DNA from: an uncultured bacterium
Lineage (GTDB): Bacteria > CAIWAD01
DNA: 45,338 nucleotides
Assembly: GCA_903910645.1 (NCBI GenBank)
Contig: CAIWAD010000119.1
Span: forward strand, 1 to 45,338
Direction of reading: 5' to 3'
Part shown: positions 7,963 through 19,039 of the stretch, piece by piece
Position numbering within the stretch: the stretch's first letter is position 1
Layout: each line of letters opens with the position of its first letter
Notes under the pieces: model-generated
Told to the model about the DNA's origin: nothing
The model's input: only the letters and a program-made list of their open reading frames with translations
Databases searched by the model: none
Translations under genes and position numbers: made by a program

Positions 7963-8211
7963 TCACTCCCCCCCTGCGACAGCGCCCAGGAGCGCGCCCA
8001 GTTCCGCCACCTCCGGCACCTTGCCGCTGAAGCGCAGCTTGCCGTCCACCACCAGGGCCGGCGTGCTGAGCACGCCATAGGACAGGATCTGCTGGATGTC
8101 CGTCACTTTCTCCAACTGAATATCCAGGGCGTTGTCCCGCGCCGCCGCCGCCACCCGTTCCGCCAGCAGCGTGCACTTGGGGCACCCTGTGCCCAGAACC
8201 TGCACATGCAT
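7963..8211 (-). CDS. Small thioredoxin-like redox protein (ArsE-like, TM0996/MTH895 family)
   Basis: 82 residues, a minimal thioredoxin/glutaredoxin fold. The active site is GTGCPKC (C10, C13) immediately after the first strand, and a cis-Pro context YGVLSTPALVVDGKL is present. This is the TM0996/MTH895 thioredoxin-like family often found next to ArsP-type permeases. It has no signal peptide, so it should act in the cytoplasm, possibly donating electrons to the ArsF/ArsG-like partners. The ATG at 8211 lies 26 bases after the permease stop. Family membership is confident; the link to arsenic is from context. Confidence 0.8.
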   Translation of the reverse strand: MHVQVLGTGCPKCTLLAERVAAAARDNALDIQLEKVTDIQQILSYGVLSTPALVVDGKLRFSGKVPEVAELGALLGAVAGGE

Positions 8212-8237
8212 GGTTTCACCTCCAGAATTTGCTTCCC

Positions 8238-9278
8238 TTACCACAGGGCGTTGTAGAGCCAGCCCACCAGCAGGATGCCCGTCCCCACCACGGCCGCGAA
8301 GGTGAGGATGAGAGGCAAGCGCAGAACTTTGCGCAGGATGATCATCTCCGGCAATGAGAGGCCAATGACCGCCATCATGAAGGCAAGGGCCGTGCCCAGG
8401 GCCGCGCCCTTCCCCAACAGGGCCTGCACCACGGGAATGATGCCCGCCGCGTTGGAGTACATGGGAATGCCCACGAGCACGGCCAACGGCACAGACCACC
8501 AGGCGTCCCGCCCCATGAAGGACGCCAGCAGGTCCTCTGGAACATGGCCGTGGATGCCCGCCCCCGCCGCGATGCCCGCCAGCACCCAGGGCCACACCTT
8601 TCCCACGATGTCCCGCAGCGCCTCCCCGCCCGCCTGCATCCTGTGAGGCCAGTCCAGAAGGGGCGTCTCCACCTCCTGGCCGTCGCTGGTCGGCACCTGC
8701 AGCACCCAGGGTTCCATCCACCGCTCCAGCCCCAGGCGGCCGATGACCCAGCCGGAGACCAGGGCGATGGCCAGGCCGGTGCCCAGGTAGAGCAGGGCCA
8801 CGCGCCAGCCGAAGAGGCCCCACAACAGCACCAGGGCCACCTCGTTCACCATGGGCGCGGAGATGAGGAAGGAGAAGGTGACCCCCAGGGGTACGCCACT
8901 GGTGACGAAACCGATGAAAAGTGGCACGGCGCTGCAGGAGCAGAAGGGCGTCACCACGCCCAGCAGGGCCGCCAGGGTGTGGCCCACCAGTCTGCGCCGC
9001 CCCGCCAGCAGGGCGCGAGTGTGCTCCGGCGTGAAAAAGGAGCGCAGCACGCCCATGGCGAAGACCACGCCGCACAGGAGCAGCAGCACCTTGGGCGCTT
9101 CGAAAAGGAAAAAGCGCAGGGCCTCCTTCCAGGGTCCCGGGCCCAGGGCCAGGGCGTGGTCCACCGTCCAATTGGCCAGCTCCTGCAGGTTGAGGTAGAG
9201 GGCGATGGCCAGGCCCGCCAGGACGGGTCCCACCGCCCAGATCCAGCGCCGCGGCAGGTGTTGGGACAGGGCGTTCAC
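8238..9278 (-). CDS. arsP: ArsP-type permease (SO_0444 / DUF318 family)
   Basis: 346 residues with about eight to ten membrane helices. The family signature is present: TPFCSCSAVPLFIGF with paired Cys, then SGVPLGVTFSFLISAPMVNE, and later PMYSNAAGIIPVVQALL. Members export trivalent organoarsenicals such as methylarsenite or roxarsone(III). The start is a GTG at 9278, supported by a four-base GTGA overlap with the arsR stop; a longer reading would run inside arsR. It is the second gene of the ars-like operon. Some relatives are uncharacterised permeases, so the exact substrate is inferred from the neighbours. Confidence 0.8.
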   Translation of the reverse strand: MNALSQHLPRRWIWAVGPVLAGLAIALYLNLQELANWTVDHALALGPGPWKEALRFFLFEAPKVLLLLCGVVFAMGVLRSFFTPEHTRALLAGRRRLVGHTLAALLGVVTPFCSCSAVPLFIGFVTSGVPLGVTFSFLISAPMVNEVALVLLWGLFGWRVALLYLGTGLAIALVSGWVIGRLGLERWMEPWVLQVPTSDGQEVETPLLDWPHRMQAGGEALRDIVGKVWPWVLAGIAAGAGIHGHVPEDLLASFMGRDAWWSVPLAVLVGIPMYSNAAGIIPVVQALLGKGAALGTALAFMMAVIGLSLPEMIILRKVLRLPLILTFAAVVGTGILLVGWLYNALW

Positions 9279-9604
9279 AGGGGGGACCCGGGCGCAGGAT
9301 CCTCCACCACTTGCGCGGCGCAAGCGAAGAACTGCACCACGCAGGGCGTGCGCAGGTAGTGCAGGAGCGTGGTGCCCGCGCGGCGCTCGCCCACGATGCC
9401 GCAGCGTTTCAACAGGGCCAAGTGTTTGGAGACAGTGGTGCGGTCCATTTCCGTCAGGGCGGCGAGGCCATTCACCGAGCACTCGCCCTGGTGAAGGCGA
9501 TGCACGAGCTGCAGGCGCACGGGATGTGCCAAGGCCTTCAGGACGCGCGCCTGCTGCAGGAAATCCGGCGGCACTGCCGCAACAAGGGGAAGGGTCTGGC
9601 TCAT
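9275..9604 (-). CDS. arsR: ArsR/SmtB-family repressor
   Basis: 109 residues with the winged helix-turn-helix LTEMDRTTVSKHLALLKRCG. I chose ATG 9604 because the palindrome at 9613-9640 lies just upstream and looks like its operator; a GTG at 9634 would put the operator inside the gene. The classical As(III) ELCVCDL site in the recognition helix is missing; only C42 is near it, while C68, C88 and C95 lie further on. A C-terminal Cys pair has been described in ArsR proteins selective for methylarsenite, which would fit the downstream ArsP/ArsEFG-like genes. It overlaps the permease start by four bases. Confidence 0.87.
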   Translation of the reverse strand: MSQTLPLVAAVPPDFLQQARVLKALAHPVRLQLVHRLHQGECSVNGLAALTEMDRTTVSKHLALLKRCGIVGERRAGTTLLHYLRTPCVVQFFACAAQVVEDPAPGSPL

Positions 9605-9612
9605 GGTGGGCT

Positions 9613-9640
9613 GAATATGTGGCCTTTTTGCCACTTATTC
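9613..9640. promoter_or_regulatory. Palindromic operator candidate for ArsR
   Basis: GAATATGTGGC - CTTTTT - GCCACTTATTC: two 11-base arms matching at 10 of 11 positions, centred 23 bases before the chosen arsR start. The AT-rich ends and TG...CA core resemble SmtB/ArsR operators. It also contains the only AT-rich promoter-like bases in front of the operon, so binding would block transcription. Confidence 0.6.
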
Positions 9641-9665
9641 AATAGCCATCCCGTGCGTGGGATGC

Positions 9666-9791
9666 CCCGGGTCTTGCCCGGGTCTCGCCCGGGTCTTGCC
9701 CGGGTCTTGCCCGGGTCTTGCCCGGGTCTCGCTCGGGTCTTGCCCGGGTCTCGCCCGGGTCTCGCCCGGGTCTTGCCCGGGTCTCGCCCGG
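9666..9791. repeat. 12-bp tandem array, about 10.5 copies
   Basis: The unit is CCCGGGTCTYGC, repeated with an exact 12-base period. The main variable position is T or C at unit base 10, plus one CTCGGG variant near 9732. Each unit carries the CCCGGG palindrome. The array sits directly upstream of the ars operator and 85 bases from a hairpin built of the same word (9877-9926). All frames through it are simple Arg/Pro/Gly repeats without a ribosome site, so it is not taken as coding. Confidence 0.93.
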
Positions 9792-9876
9792 TGACCAGTC
9801 TCGATGCCGTGGCAAGGACCGGATTGTGACGATCCGTCCGTTTTGAATTCCGCTGCTCTTGATGGATTTGTGAACG

Positions 9877-9926
9877 AGCACCCCGGGTCTTGCCCGGGTC
9901 TCGCCCCGGGCAAGACCCGGGGTGCT
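9877..9926. terminator. 22-bp perfect hairpin downstream of guaB
   Basis: Two 22-base arms (9877-9898 and 9905-9926) are perfectly complementary around a 6-base loop; the arm contains CCCGGGTCTTGCCCGGG, the same word as the 12-bp array. It begins 9 bases after the guaB stop. There is no T-run, so if it stops transcription it is not a classical intrinsic terminator; a 3'-end stabiliser is equally possible. Confidence 0.6.
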
Positions 9927-9934
9927 CCCCCAGC

Positions 9935-11458
<1,524 letters not shown>

Positions 11459-11477
11459 TCATGGCGGATCCTGGAAA

Positions 11478-11506
11478 GTCATAATGGACGACAATACATG
11501 CAGCAA
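11478..11506 (-). promoter_or_regulatory. Possible guaB promoter
   Basis: Minus-strand TTGCTG (11501-11506), 17-base spacer, TATGAC (11478-11483), about 80 bases before the guaB start and just after the lepB stop. The matches are partial, and other alignments in this AT-richer gap are possible. Confidence 0.3.
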
Positions 11507-11508
11507 GG

Positions 11509-12486
11509 TCAATCAATGAAGCGCAGCAGCCGGTTCCAGCGGATGAGCTGCCAGAACTCCTCTTTCAGCTTGTCCACATTGACGGAGAAGTAGATGATCC
11601 AGGCCTTGCCCACAATGTTCTTCTCCGGCACGAAGCCCCAGTAGCGACTGTCGGAACTGCGGTCCCGATTGTCGCCCATCATGAAATAGTGGTTCTGCTC
11701 AAAGGTGTAGGAGGTGGCGGGCTTTCCATCCACCAGGAAAGCGCCCTCACCCGTGACGGCCAGATTGTGGCCTTCAAGCTGGATGGCTTCCCGATAGAGG
11801 CGCCAGGAATCGGCGTCCAAATCCACCTTCATGCCCTGCTGGGGCACCTTCACCGGACCCCAGAAATCCCGGTTCCAACCGCTGCCCAAGGGGAAAATCT
11901 GGGGATCCGCATAAAAGTCCGGCATGGAGAAGTCGTCTGCATGCTTCTGTTCCGGCAGCTTTGCAAAGGGGTGACCATCCACCATGGGCACCTTGTCCAC
12001 CACCTGGATTGTCTGTCCCGGACCCGCCACCAGCCGCTTGATGTAGTTGACCAGCGGATCCATGGGATAGCGGAACACCAGGATATCCCCGGGCCTGGGC
12101 TTGCGCAGGGCGGGCAATTGCACATAAGGAATGTCGGTGCCCATGCGGCTGAAGGGAATTCCCACCCAGTCCGGCGTGCGGCTGCCATAGATGACCTTGT
12201 TCACCAAAAGGAAGTCTCCAATGAGCAAGGTGTTTTCCATGGAGCCGGAAGGAATGCGGTAGGCTTCCGCCACCATGGCGCGGAAGAAGAACAGGAAGAG
12301 GACAATGGAGCCCACGAACTCCAGCCAATAGCGGGCCGGTCCTTTGCGCACCCGTTTGTCCAGATCCTTCTTGCGCCGCCTGTCCTTGCGCGCCGCCAGA
12401 AGCTCACGCCAGGCCTTGGGCTGCAGGGGATTTTCGATGAAGATCCAGCACAGGACCACCACCACCAGCCAGGGAATCCAGTTCAT
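11509..12486 (-). CDS. lepB: Signal peptidase I
   Basis: 325 residues, longer than the smallest family members but usual for diderms. One hydrophobic N-terminal segment (about 5-18) is followed by a basic stretch, then a second segment (about 57-72) leading to the catalytic box [17 protein letters not shown] with nucleophile Ser82. The general base is Lys150 in [11 protein letters not shown]. Box E is [17 protein letters not shown]. The enzyme cleaves Sec signal peptides at the outer face of the inner membrane. It starts 16 bases after the lepA stop and is probably co-transcribed with it. A long insertion (about 165-250) lies between the Lys and Asp boxes. Confidence 0.95.
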   Translation of the reverse strand: MNWIPWLVVVVLCWIFIENPLQPKAWRELLAARKDRRRKKDLDKRVRKGPARYWLEFVGSIVLFLFFFRAMVAEAYRIPSGSMENTLLIGDFLLVNKVIYGSRTPDWVGIPFSRMGTDIPYVQLPALRKPRPGDILVFRYPMDPLVNYIKRLVAGPGQTIQVVDKVPMVDGHPFAKLPEQKHADDFSMPDFYADPQIFPLGSGWNRDFWGPVKVPQQGMKVDLDADSWRLYREAIQLEGHNLAVTGEGAFLVDGKPATSYTFEQNHYFMMGDNRDRSSDSRYWGFVPEKNIVGKAWIIYFSVNVDKLKEEFWQLIRWNRLLRFID

Positions 12487-12502
12487 GTGAACATCCTACG
12501 AG

Positions 12503-14299
<1,797 letters not shown>

Positions 14300-14317
14300 C
14301 GAATTCTCCTAAATCAA

Positions 14318-14350
14318 GCAGCGGGACGAGGCACAGGCTGGTCCCGCTGC
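14318..14350 (-). terminator. Hairpin between frr and lepA
   Basis: GCAGCGGGAC (14318-14327) pairs perfectly with GTCCCGCTGC (14341-14350) around a 13-base loop. On the minus strand it lies about 70 bases beyond the frr stop and is followed by TTGATTT. A second short palindrome, CCCGTCCGGACGGG, lies at 14391-14404. Probably this ends the pyrH-frr transcript. Confidence 0.5.
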
Positions 14351-14421
14351 GCTAATGGCGGCCTTGGACGCCCGAAAGGAATGGCAGGTTCCCGTCCGGA
14401 CGGGTGAAACGGACTCTCCGG

Positions 14422-14979
14422 CTAAACAGCCAGGATGTCCGTTTCCTTCAATTTGGTCAGGTCATCGATTTTCTTGATGTGCGAGTCGGTCAATTCCTGC
14501 ACATCCTTCTCCGCGCGCTTCTCGTCGTCTTCGGAGATATCACCGCCCTTGAGGGCCTTCTTCAAGTGCTCGTTGGCGTCCCGGCGCACATTGCGAACGG
14601 CCACGCGGCCTTCCTCAGCCAGCTTGTGCACCTGCTTCACCAGCTCCTTGCGGCGCTCCTCCGACAATTCAGGCAGGGGCACGCGCACCACCATGCCGTC
14701 ATTGGAGGGATTCAGGTTCAAGTCTGAATTTTGGATAGCCTTCTCGATGGCGCTGATCAGCTTCCGCTCCCAGGGCTGGATGAGGATCAGACGCGGCTCG
14801 GGGCAACTAAGATTGGCCACCTGGTTCAGCGGAGTGGGCGTTCCGTAGTAATCCACCCGGATGGGATCCAGAATGGCCGGCGAGGCCTTGCCCGCGCGCA
14901 CCGTGCTGAAATGGTGCTTCACTTCCTCCACCGTGCGCTCCATGTGGTGGCGGCACTTGGTGATGATCTCGTCCTTCAT
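14422..14979 (-). CDS. frr: Ribosome recycling factor
   Basis: 185 residues, the exact family size. ATG 14979 overlaps the pyrH stop (ATGA). Visible signatures: [23 protein letters not shown] near residue 25, and the C-terminal helix segment [17 protein letters not shown] with the conserved Arg/Asn of the tRNA-mimic helix bundle. It releases post-termination ribosomes together with EF-G. The order rpsB-tsf-pyrH-frr is one of the most conserved bacterial gene strings. Confidence 0.97.
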   Translation of the reverse strand: MKDEIITKCRHHMERTVEEVKHHFSTVRAGKASPAILDPIRVDYYGTPTPLNQVANLSCPEPRLILIQPWERKLISAIEKAIQNSDLNLNPSNDGMVVRVPLPELSEERRKELVKQVHKLAEEGRVAVRNVRRDANEHLKKALKGGDISEDDEKRAEKDVQELTDSHIKKIDDLTKLKETDILAV

Positions 14980-15701
14980 GCCCCTTCTCCCGAAATCAAG
15001 GTGCCCAACTCTTCCCCCAGCACCAGACGGCGCAGGTGGTCGGGCCGGTTCATATTCAATATTCGCAGGGGAAGACCATTGTCCATGCACAAACTGATGG
15101 CCGTGCTGTCCATGACCTTCAACTGTCGCGACAGGACTTCAAGGTAGGTCAGGCGCGGGAAAAATTCGGCGTCGGGCACCTTCACCGGATCCGCGCTGTA
15201 CACGCCATCCACCTTGGTGCCCTTGATGATCACATCGGCGCGGATTTCGCTGGCGCGAAGCACGGCGGCCGTGTCCGTGGAGAAGTAGGGATTGCCCGTG
15301 CCCGCGGCGAAAATGACCACGCGGCCCTTCTCCAGGTGGCGCAGGGCGCGGCGGATGATGAAGGGCTCGGCCACGCGCGTGATGGTCATGGCACTCTGCA
15401 CGCGGGTGGGCACGCCCACGGCCTCCAGGGCCTGCTGCAAAGCCATGCTGTTGATCACCGTGGCCAACATGCCCATGTAGTCGCCCGTGGTGCGGTCCAT
15501 GCCGGAGGCCGCCGCGCTGATGCCGCGAAAGATGTTGCCCCCGCCGATGACCAAGCCAATCTCCACGCCCAGGGCGTGGATGCTGCCCACCTCCTCCGCC
15601 ACGCGCTTCAGAGTGGGCTGGTCGATGCCGCTGCCCTTGTCGCCGGCCAGAGCCTCGCCGGACAGCTTCAGCAGGATGCGTTTGTAGACCGGTGCCGCCA
15701 T
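14976..15701 (-). CDS. pyrH: Uridylate kinase
   Basis: 241 residues, hexameric bacterial UMP kinase of the amino-acid-kinase fold. [18 protein letters not shown] forms the phosphate-binding start; [12 protein letters not shown] and [16 protein letters not shown] are the UMP-binding segments; [17 protein letters not shown] is the ATP loop. It makes UDP from UMP. It starts 45 bases after tsf with a small terminator-like hairpin between, and is translationally coupled to frr by a four-base overlap. Confidence 0.97.
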   Translation of the reverse strand: MAAPVYKRILLKLSGEALAGDKGSGIDQPTLKRVAEEVGSIHALGVEIGLVIGGGNIFRGISAAASGMDRTTGDYMGMLATVINSMALQQALEAVGVPTRVQSAMTITRVAEPFIIRRALRHLEKGRVVIFAAGTGNPYFSTDTAAVLRASEIRADVIIKGTKVDGVYSADPVKVPDAEFFPRLTYLEVLSRQLKVMDSTAISLCMDNGLPLRILNMNRPDHLRRLVLGEELGTLISGEGA

Positions 15702-15716
15702 GGATCCCCCGGATGC

Positions 15717-15740
15717 AAAAGCGCCCGCCGAAGCGGGCGC
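15717..15740 (-). terminator. Intrinsic terminator or attenuator between tsf and pyrH
   Basis: On the minus strand GCGCCCGC-TTCG-GCGGGCGC-TTTT: an 8-bp GC stem with a stable tetraloop followed by four Ts, directly after the tsf stop. The short T-run suggests partial termination, lowering pyrH-frr expression relative to rpsB-tsf. Confidence 0.7.
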
Positions 15741-15746
15741 CGTGTG

Positions 15747-16631
15747 CTACTGGCCAATCACAAAGGCGACGAAGGATTCCACGACGATCTTGTCGCCGGT
15801 TTTCCCGGCCACCTGGTTCACCACTTGCTGCACGCTTTGCTTCTCATCACGGAAGAATGCCTGCTCCAGCAGGGTGGACTCGGCGTAGAACTTGTTCAGC
15901 TTGCCTTCGGCGATTTTGTCAATCATCTGCTCGGGCTTGCCCTCGGCACGGGCCATGTCGCGGTAGACATTCAGCTCGCGCTCCACCACGACGGGATCCA
16001 CGCCACTGCGGTCCACCGCATGGGGCGTGAAGGCCACGGCCTGCAGGCAGAGGTCGTTCACCAGGGCGCGGAACTCGCCGGCGCTGGCGGTCTCGGCCTT
16101 GTCGCAGGTGGCGGCGGTGATGACACCGTGCTTGTCACCCAGGTGCACATAGGTCAGAACCTGGCCCTGGCGGCCTTCGGGAATGGCCAGCACCGCAAAG
16201 CGACGCACGCCCATCTTCTCACCCAGCTTGCCCACCATGTCGTTCAACTGGTCGGCCAGGGTGCTGGCGGGGTTCTGCACGGCGGGCAGGGCCATCAGGG
16301 CGTCCACATCGGCGGGACGATGCTCCAGGGCGCGGGCGGCGCAGTCCTGGGCAAATGCGCGGAAATCCGGCGTGCCGGCCACGAAATCCGTTTCGCTGTT
16401 CAGCTCCAACAGGGCGCCGGAACGACCGTCGGCACTGATCAGCCCCACCACCTTGCCTTCATTGGCTTCGCGGTCGGCGCGCTTCTCGGCGGTCTTCAAT
16501 CCCTTCTTGCGCAGGTAGTCCACGGCGCCGTCCATGTCGCCGTTGGCTTCGGCCAGGGCCTTCTTGCAGTCCATCATGCCCGCGCCGGTCATTTGGCGGA
16601 GCTTCATCACATCCTTGGCGGAGATCTCCAT
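15747..16631 (-). CDS. tsf: Elongation factor Ts
   Basis: 294 residues. The N-terminal UBA-like domain reads VMKLRQMTGAGMMDCKKAL, the family signature; the core motif LLELNSETDFVAGTPDF contains the TDFV residues that insert into EF-Tu. It is the nucleotide exchange factor for EF-Tu. It starts 35 bases after the rpsB stop with GAGGAAGG before the ATG. Two further core repeats follow, giving a normal full-length EF-Ts. Confidence 0.97.
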   Translation of the reverse strand: MEISAKDVMKLRQMTGAGMMDCKKALAEANGDMDGAVDYLRKKGLKTAEKRADREANEGKVVGLISADGRSGALLELNSETDFVAGTPDFRAFAQDCAARALEHRPADVDALMALPAVQNPASTLADQLNDMVGKLGEKMGVRRFAVLAIPEGRQGQVLTYVHLGDKHGVITAATCDKAETASAGEFRALVNDLCLQAVAFTPHAVDRSGVDPVVVERELNVYRDMARAEGKPEQMIDKIAEGKLNKFYAESTLLEQAFFRDEKQSVQQVVNQVAGKTGDKIVVESFVAFVIGQ

Positions 16632-16666
16632 GGGTCCTTCCTCAACTAGCTTGGGGACTACGCTGC

Positions 16667-17515
16667 CTACTCGCCGGCGCCGGTTTCCACCTGGGGAGCC
16701 GCTTCCGCGGGGGCCGCAGCCTCCGTGTGGGCGGGAGCATCCGGACGCTTCTTGCGGCGACGGGGGGCCAGGTTGCGGGCGTCGGCGCGTTCGGGGGCCT
16801 GCTGCTCGCCTTCCTGCCCGAAGCCTTCCTTGCGCAGGCTCTTGGCCTCATCCACAGCATCGGCCAGGCTCTTGGTGATGATGGCGATGCTCTTGAAGGC
16901 GTCGTCGTTGGCGGGAATCACATAGTCAATGACATCGGGGTCGCTGTTGGTGTCGCAGATGGCGAAGACCGGGATGTTCAGCTTGCGGGCCTCGCTGACG
17001 GCGATGGCTTCGCGCACCGTGTCCACCACGAAGATGGCGCCAGGCAGGCGCTTCATGGTGCGGATACCGCCCAACACCCTCTCCAGCTTCTCCTTCTGGC
17101 GCTCGATCTGAAGGATTTCCTTCTTGTTGATGCGCTCGTAGGTGCCGTCCGTCTGCTTCTCTTCCATGCTTTCCAGCGTGCGGATGGAGTTGCGGATGGT
17201 GCGGAAGTTGGTGAGCATGCCACCCAGCCAACGCTCGCTGACATAGTGCATGCCGCAGCGGGTGGCTTCGTCCTTCATCACATCCCGGGCCTGGTCCTTG
17301 GTGCCCACGAACAGCACATCCTGGCCATCGGCCACGATCTTGCCCAGGCGGTTGGCGGCTTCTTCCAAAAGGGTGGCGGTCTTCTTCAGGTCAAGAATGT
17401 GGATCCCGTTCTTCTCCATGAAGATGTAGGGACGCATCTTGGGGTTCCAGCGGCGGGTCAGGTGGCCGAAATGGGATCCGGCCAGCACCAGCTGTTGCAC
17501 AGTGACGTGGGACAT
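16667..17515 (-). CDS. rpsB: Small ribosomal subunit protein uS2
   Basis: 282 residues starting at ATG 17515, preceded by AAGGAG. Signature segments: VLAGSHFGHLTRRWNPKMRPYI and PGAIFVVDTVREAIAVSEARKLNIP. It binds the 30S body near S1. Typical S2 proteins end around 230-260; here about 45 extra residues form an Arg/Lys stretch (RRRKKRPDA) followed by an Ala/Glu/Pro-rich tail, reminiscent of the nuoI tail. The gene lies between a terminator shared with rpsI and tsf, so it should have its own promoter in 17516-17620, though I see no clear one. Confidence 0.97.
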   Translation of the reverse strand: MSHVTVQQLVLAGSHFGHLTRRWNPKMRPYIFMEKNGIHILDLKKTATLLEEAANRLGKIVADGQDVLFVGTKDQARDVMKDEATRCGMHYVSERWLGGMLTNFRTIRNSIRTLESMEEKQTDGTYERINKKEILQIERQKEKLERVLGGIRTMKRLPGAIFVVDTVREAIAVSEARKLNIPVFAICDTNSDPDVIDYVIPANDDAFKSIAIITKSLADAVDEAKSLRKEGFGQEGEQQAPERADARNLAPRRRKKRPDAPAHTEAAAPAEAAPQVETGAGE

Positions 17516-17620
17516 GATGGCTCCTTGTGGTTTTTCCTCCACGCCCTTCCTCTCCTGACGGGACCCCGACCTGTGGCCTGGGCACCTCCGCGCGGATCCG
17601 GGCGTGTGCGTGATTGAACA

Positions 17621-17651
17621 TCAGAAAGGCTGCCGGCGGCAGCCTTTCTGA
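17621..17651 (-). terminator. Intrinsic terminator after rplM-rpsI
   Basis: A 14-bp perfect stem (17621-17634 with 17638-17651) around a 3-base loop, AGAAAGGCTGCC...GGCAGCCTTTCT, the A/T-flanked form typical of strong terminators. It lies 22 bases after the rpsI stop. Confidence 0.8.
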
Positions 17652-17672
17652 CAATTGATTGCCAACGAAGCT

Positions 17673-18077
17673 TTAGCGCTTGCTGAACTGGAAGCGCTTG
17701 CGGGCGCCGGGACGACCGTACTTCTTGCGCTCCACCATGCGGGCGTCGCGGGTAAGGAAACCGGCCTGACGCAGCGCGCTGCGGTATTCCTCATCCATGA
17801 CCACCATGGCGCGGCTGATGCCCATGCGCAGGGCGCCGGCCTGTCCGGCCAGGCCGCCACCATTCACGGTGGCGTAGATGTTCAGCTTGCCCATGAGGTT
17901 GACGGTCTCCAGCGGCTGCTCGATGACCATCTTCAGGGTCTCGCGACGGAAGTGCTCCATCACCTGGCGGCCATTCACCGTCACATCGCCCTTGCCGGGC
18001 TCGATCCACACACGGGCCACGCTGGTCTTGCGGCGGCCGGTGGCGTAAAAGCGCTTGCTTTGCGTACGGGATACCAT
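17673..18077 (-). CDS. rpsI: Small ribosomal subunit protein uS9
   Basis: 134 residues. The N-terminal [15 protein letters not shown] and C-terminal [17 protein letters not shown], whose last Lys-Arg reaches the P-site tRNA, are diagnostic. The start overlaps the rplM stop by one base (TAATG), so translation is coupled. It forms the standard rplM-rpsI pair and ends in the strong terminator at 17621-17651. Confidence 0.98.
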   Translation of the reverse strand: MVSRTQSKRFYATGRRKTSVARVWIEPGKGDVTVNGRQVMEHFRRETLKMVIEQPLETVNLMGKLNIYATVNGGGLAGQAGALRMGISRAMVVMDEEYRSALRQAGFLTRDARMVERKKYGRPGARKRFQFSKR

Positions 18078-18505
18078 TAGAACCTCAACTCAGCCGGCTT
18101 CTGCGCGGCATGGGGATGCTCGGAACCGTTGTAAACCTTCAGCTTCTTGATCATCTGGCGACCCAGACGATTGTGGGGCAGCATGCCCTTCACGGCGTGC
18201 TCAAGCACCCACTTGGGGCTTTTGGCCATGGCCATGCGGAAGGTGACCGTGCGGGCACCCTGGGGAAAGCCAGTGTGCCAGAAGTAGGTCTTCTGATCCG
18301 CCTTGGCGCCGGTGAGCTTCAACCGGTCGGCGTTGATGACCACCACAAAATCACCCGTGTCCACATGCGGGCTGTAGAGAGGGCTGTGCTTACCGCGCAG
18401 AATTTGCGCGATCTGGCTGGACAACCGGCCCAGAACTTGGTCGGCTGCATCCACGACGAACCAGTTGCGCTGGACATCGCCGGGCTTGACGGTGTAGGTC
18501 TTCAC
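18077..18505 (-). CDS. rplM: Large ribosomal subunit protein uL13
   Basis: 142 residues, the exact family size. It has the uL13 segments [35 protein letters not shown] and [20 protein letters not shown]. It is an early 50S assembly protein. It is the first gene of the rplM-rpsI operon with a good promoter at 18535-18563, giving a short leader of about 25 bases and little room for a leader-peptide or riboswitch. Confidence 0.98.
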   Translation of the reverse strand: MKTYTVKPGDVQRNWFVVDAADQVLGRLSSQIAQILRGKHSPLYSPHVDTGDFVVVINADRLKLTGAKADQKTYFWHTGFPQGARTVTFRMAMAKSPKWVLEHAVKGMLPHNRLGRQMIKKLKVYNGSEHPHAAQKPAELRF

Positions 18506-18534
18506 CTGTCGCTCCTGAAATTTGCAAGACGCAG

Positions 18535-18563
18535 AAGATAGGCCTCCCTCACCACGGAGTCAA
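18535..18563 (-). promoter_or_regulatory. Promoter of rplM-rpsI
   Basis: Minus strand TTGACT (18558-18563), exactly 17 bases, TATCTT (18535-18540), with the start codon about 30 bases beyond. This is the best-looking promoter in the window, and the TATCTT form recurs before tRNA-Lys and tRNA-Leu. Confidence 0.65.
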
Positions 18564-19039
18564 GTGAGAATGGCGAAAAGAGCTCATCTCCAAGGACTTC
18601 CGGAAAATGGGACAGCGAATCCGCCCCTATCCACCCACCATGCGCCGTGTGCAGGGCTGTGGGATCGCCCCCGGGATTGAAGCTGTCCTTCCCGCGCAGG
18701 CGGAAACCTGTGTGGTCAAGAGATCCCCGCTTGCGCTGCTGCCCGTCATCGCCGCTTGCGGCGATGCAAGCGCTTTTGGCCCAGCCGTTCTGGCGCAACA
18801 GAACGGTTGCCTTCACCTTCAAAGCTCAGCGATGAAGCCCTCCGCCCTGGCGGATTGGAAAGGTGACAACCGCTGCGCTGAGAAGGAATCCGCGGTTCGA
18901 GTAGAAGGCTGCGACAGGCAAAATCGGGATGTCCCGCGAGGCAGAACCCACGGTGAAAAGAGATCCCAGCTTTCGCTGGGATCCACCACTGAAGGCTCAA
19001 GTACGAGACTCTAGTAAGAGAGCTGCTGCGGTGGAGAGA
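18564..19039. repeat. Non-coding region with two dispersed-repeat copies and several hairpins
   Basis: No gene is convincing in this roughly 480-base stretch. It contains two related, same-orientation copies of a dispersed element, at 18688-18738 and 18931-18983. Both show the pattern TCCCGCG..GGC.GAA.CC......AAGAGATCCC.GCTT.CGCTG; a third, inverted copy is at 38973-39025. Translated in one frame it gives the WIPAKAGIS-like peptide commonly seen from such repeats. Separate hairpins are CATCGCCGC-TT-GCGGCGATG (18747-18766) and CCGTTCT...AGAACGG (18785-18806). A 7-bp hairpin (19031-19050) overlaps the peptidase stop codon. Confidence 0.7.

Noticed and set aside
9666-9791. CRISPR array
   Set aside because: The 12-base units are contiguous with no spacers, and no cas genes are near.
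9639-9913. Overlapping Arg/Pro/Gly-repeat reading frames through the 12-bp array
   Set aside because: Any frame through a 12-bp repeat without stops is open; there is no ribosome site and no non-repeat protein part.
15717-15740. Sec insertion elements or in-frame TGA in other genes
   Set aside because: I looked for further interrupted frames with Cys homologues in the gaps and found none besides 43554-43556; this hairpin is an ordinary terminator.
15036-16649. Long plus-strand reading frame opposite pyrH and tsf
   Set aside because: Antisense shadow rich in His and Gly across two essential genes; not a plausible protein.
18502-18822. Small minus-strand reading frame before rplM
   Set aside because: It covers the rplM promoter, hairpins and the dispersed repeat, has no ribosome site and looks compositionally random.
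18746-19000. Small protein with a WIPAKAGISFHRG-like sequence
   Set aside because: This peptide is what the dispersed repeat gives in one frame; it recurs at 38973-39025 and has no gene features.
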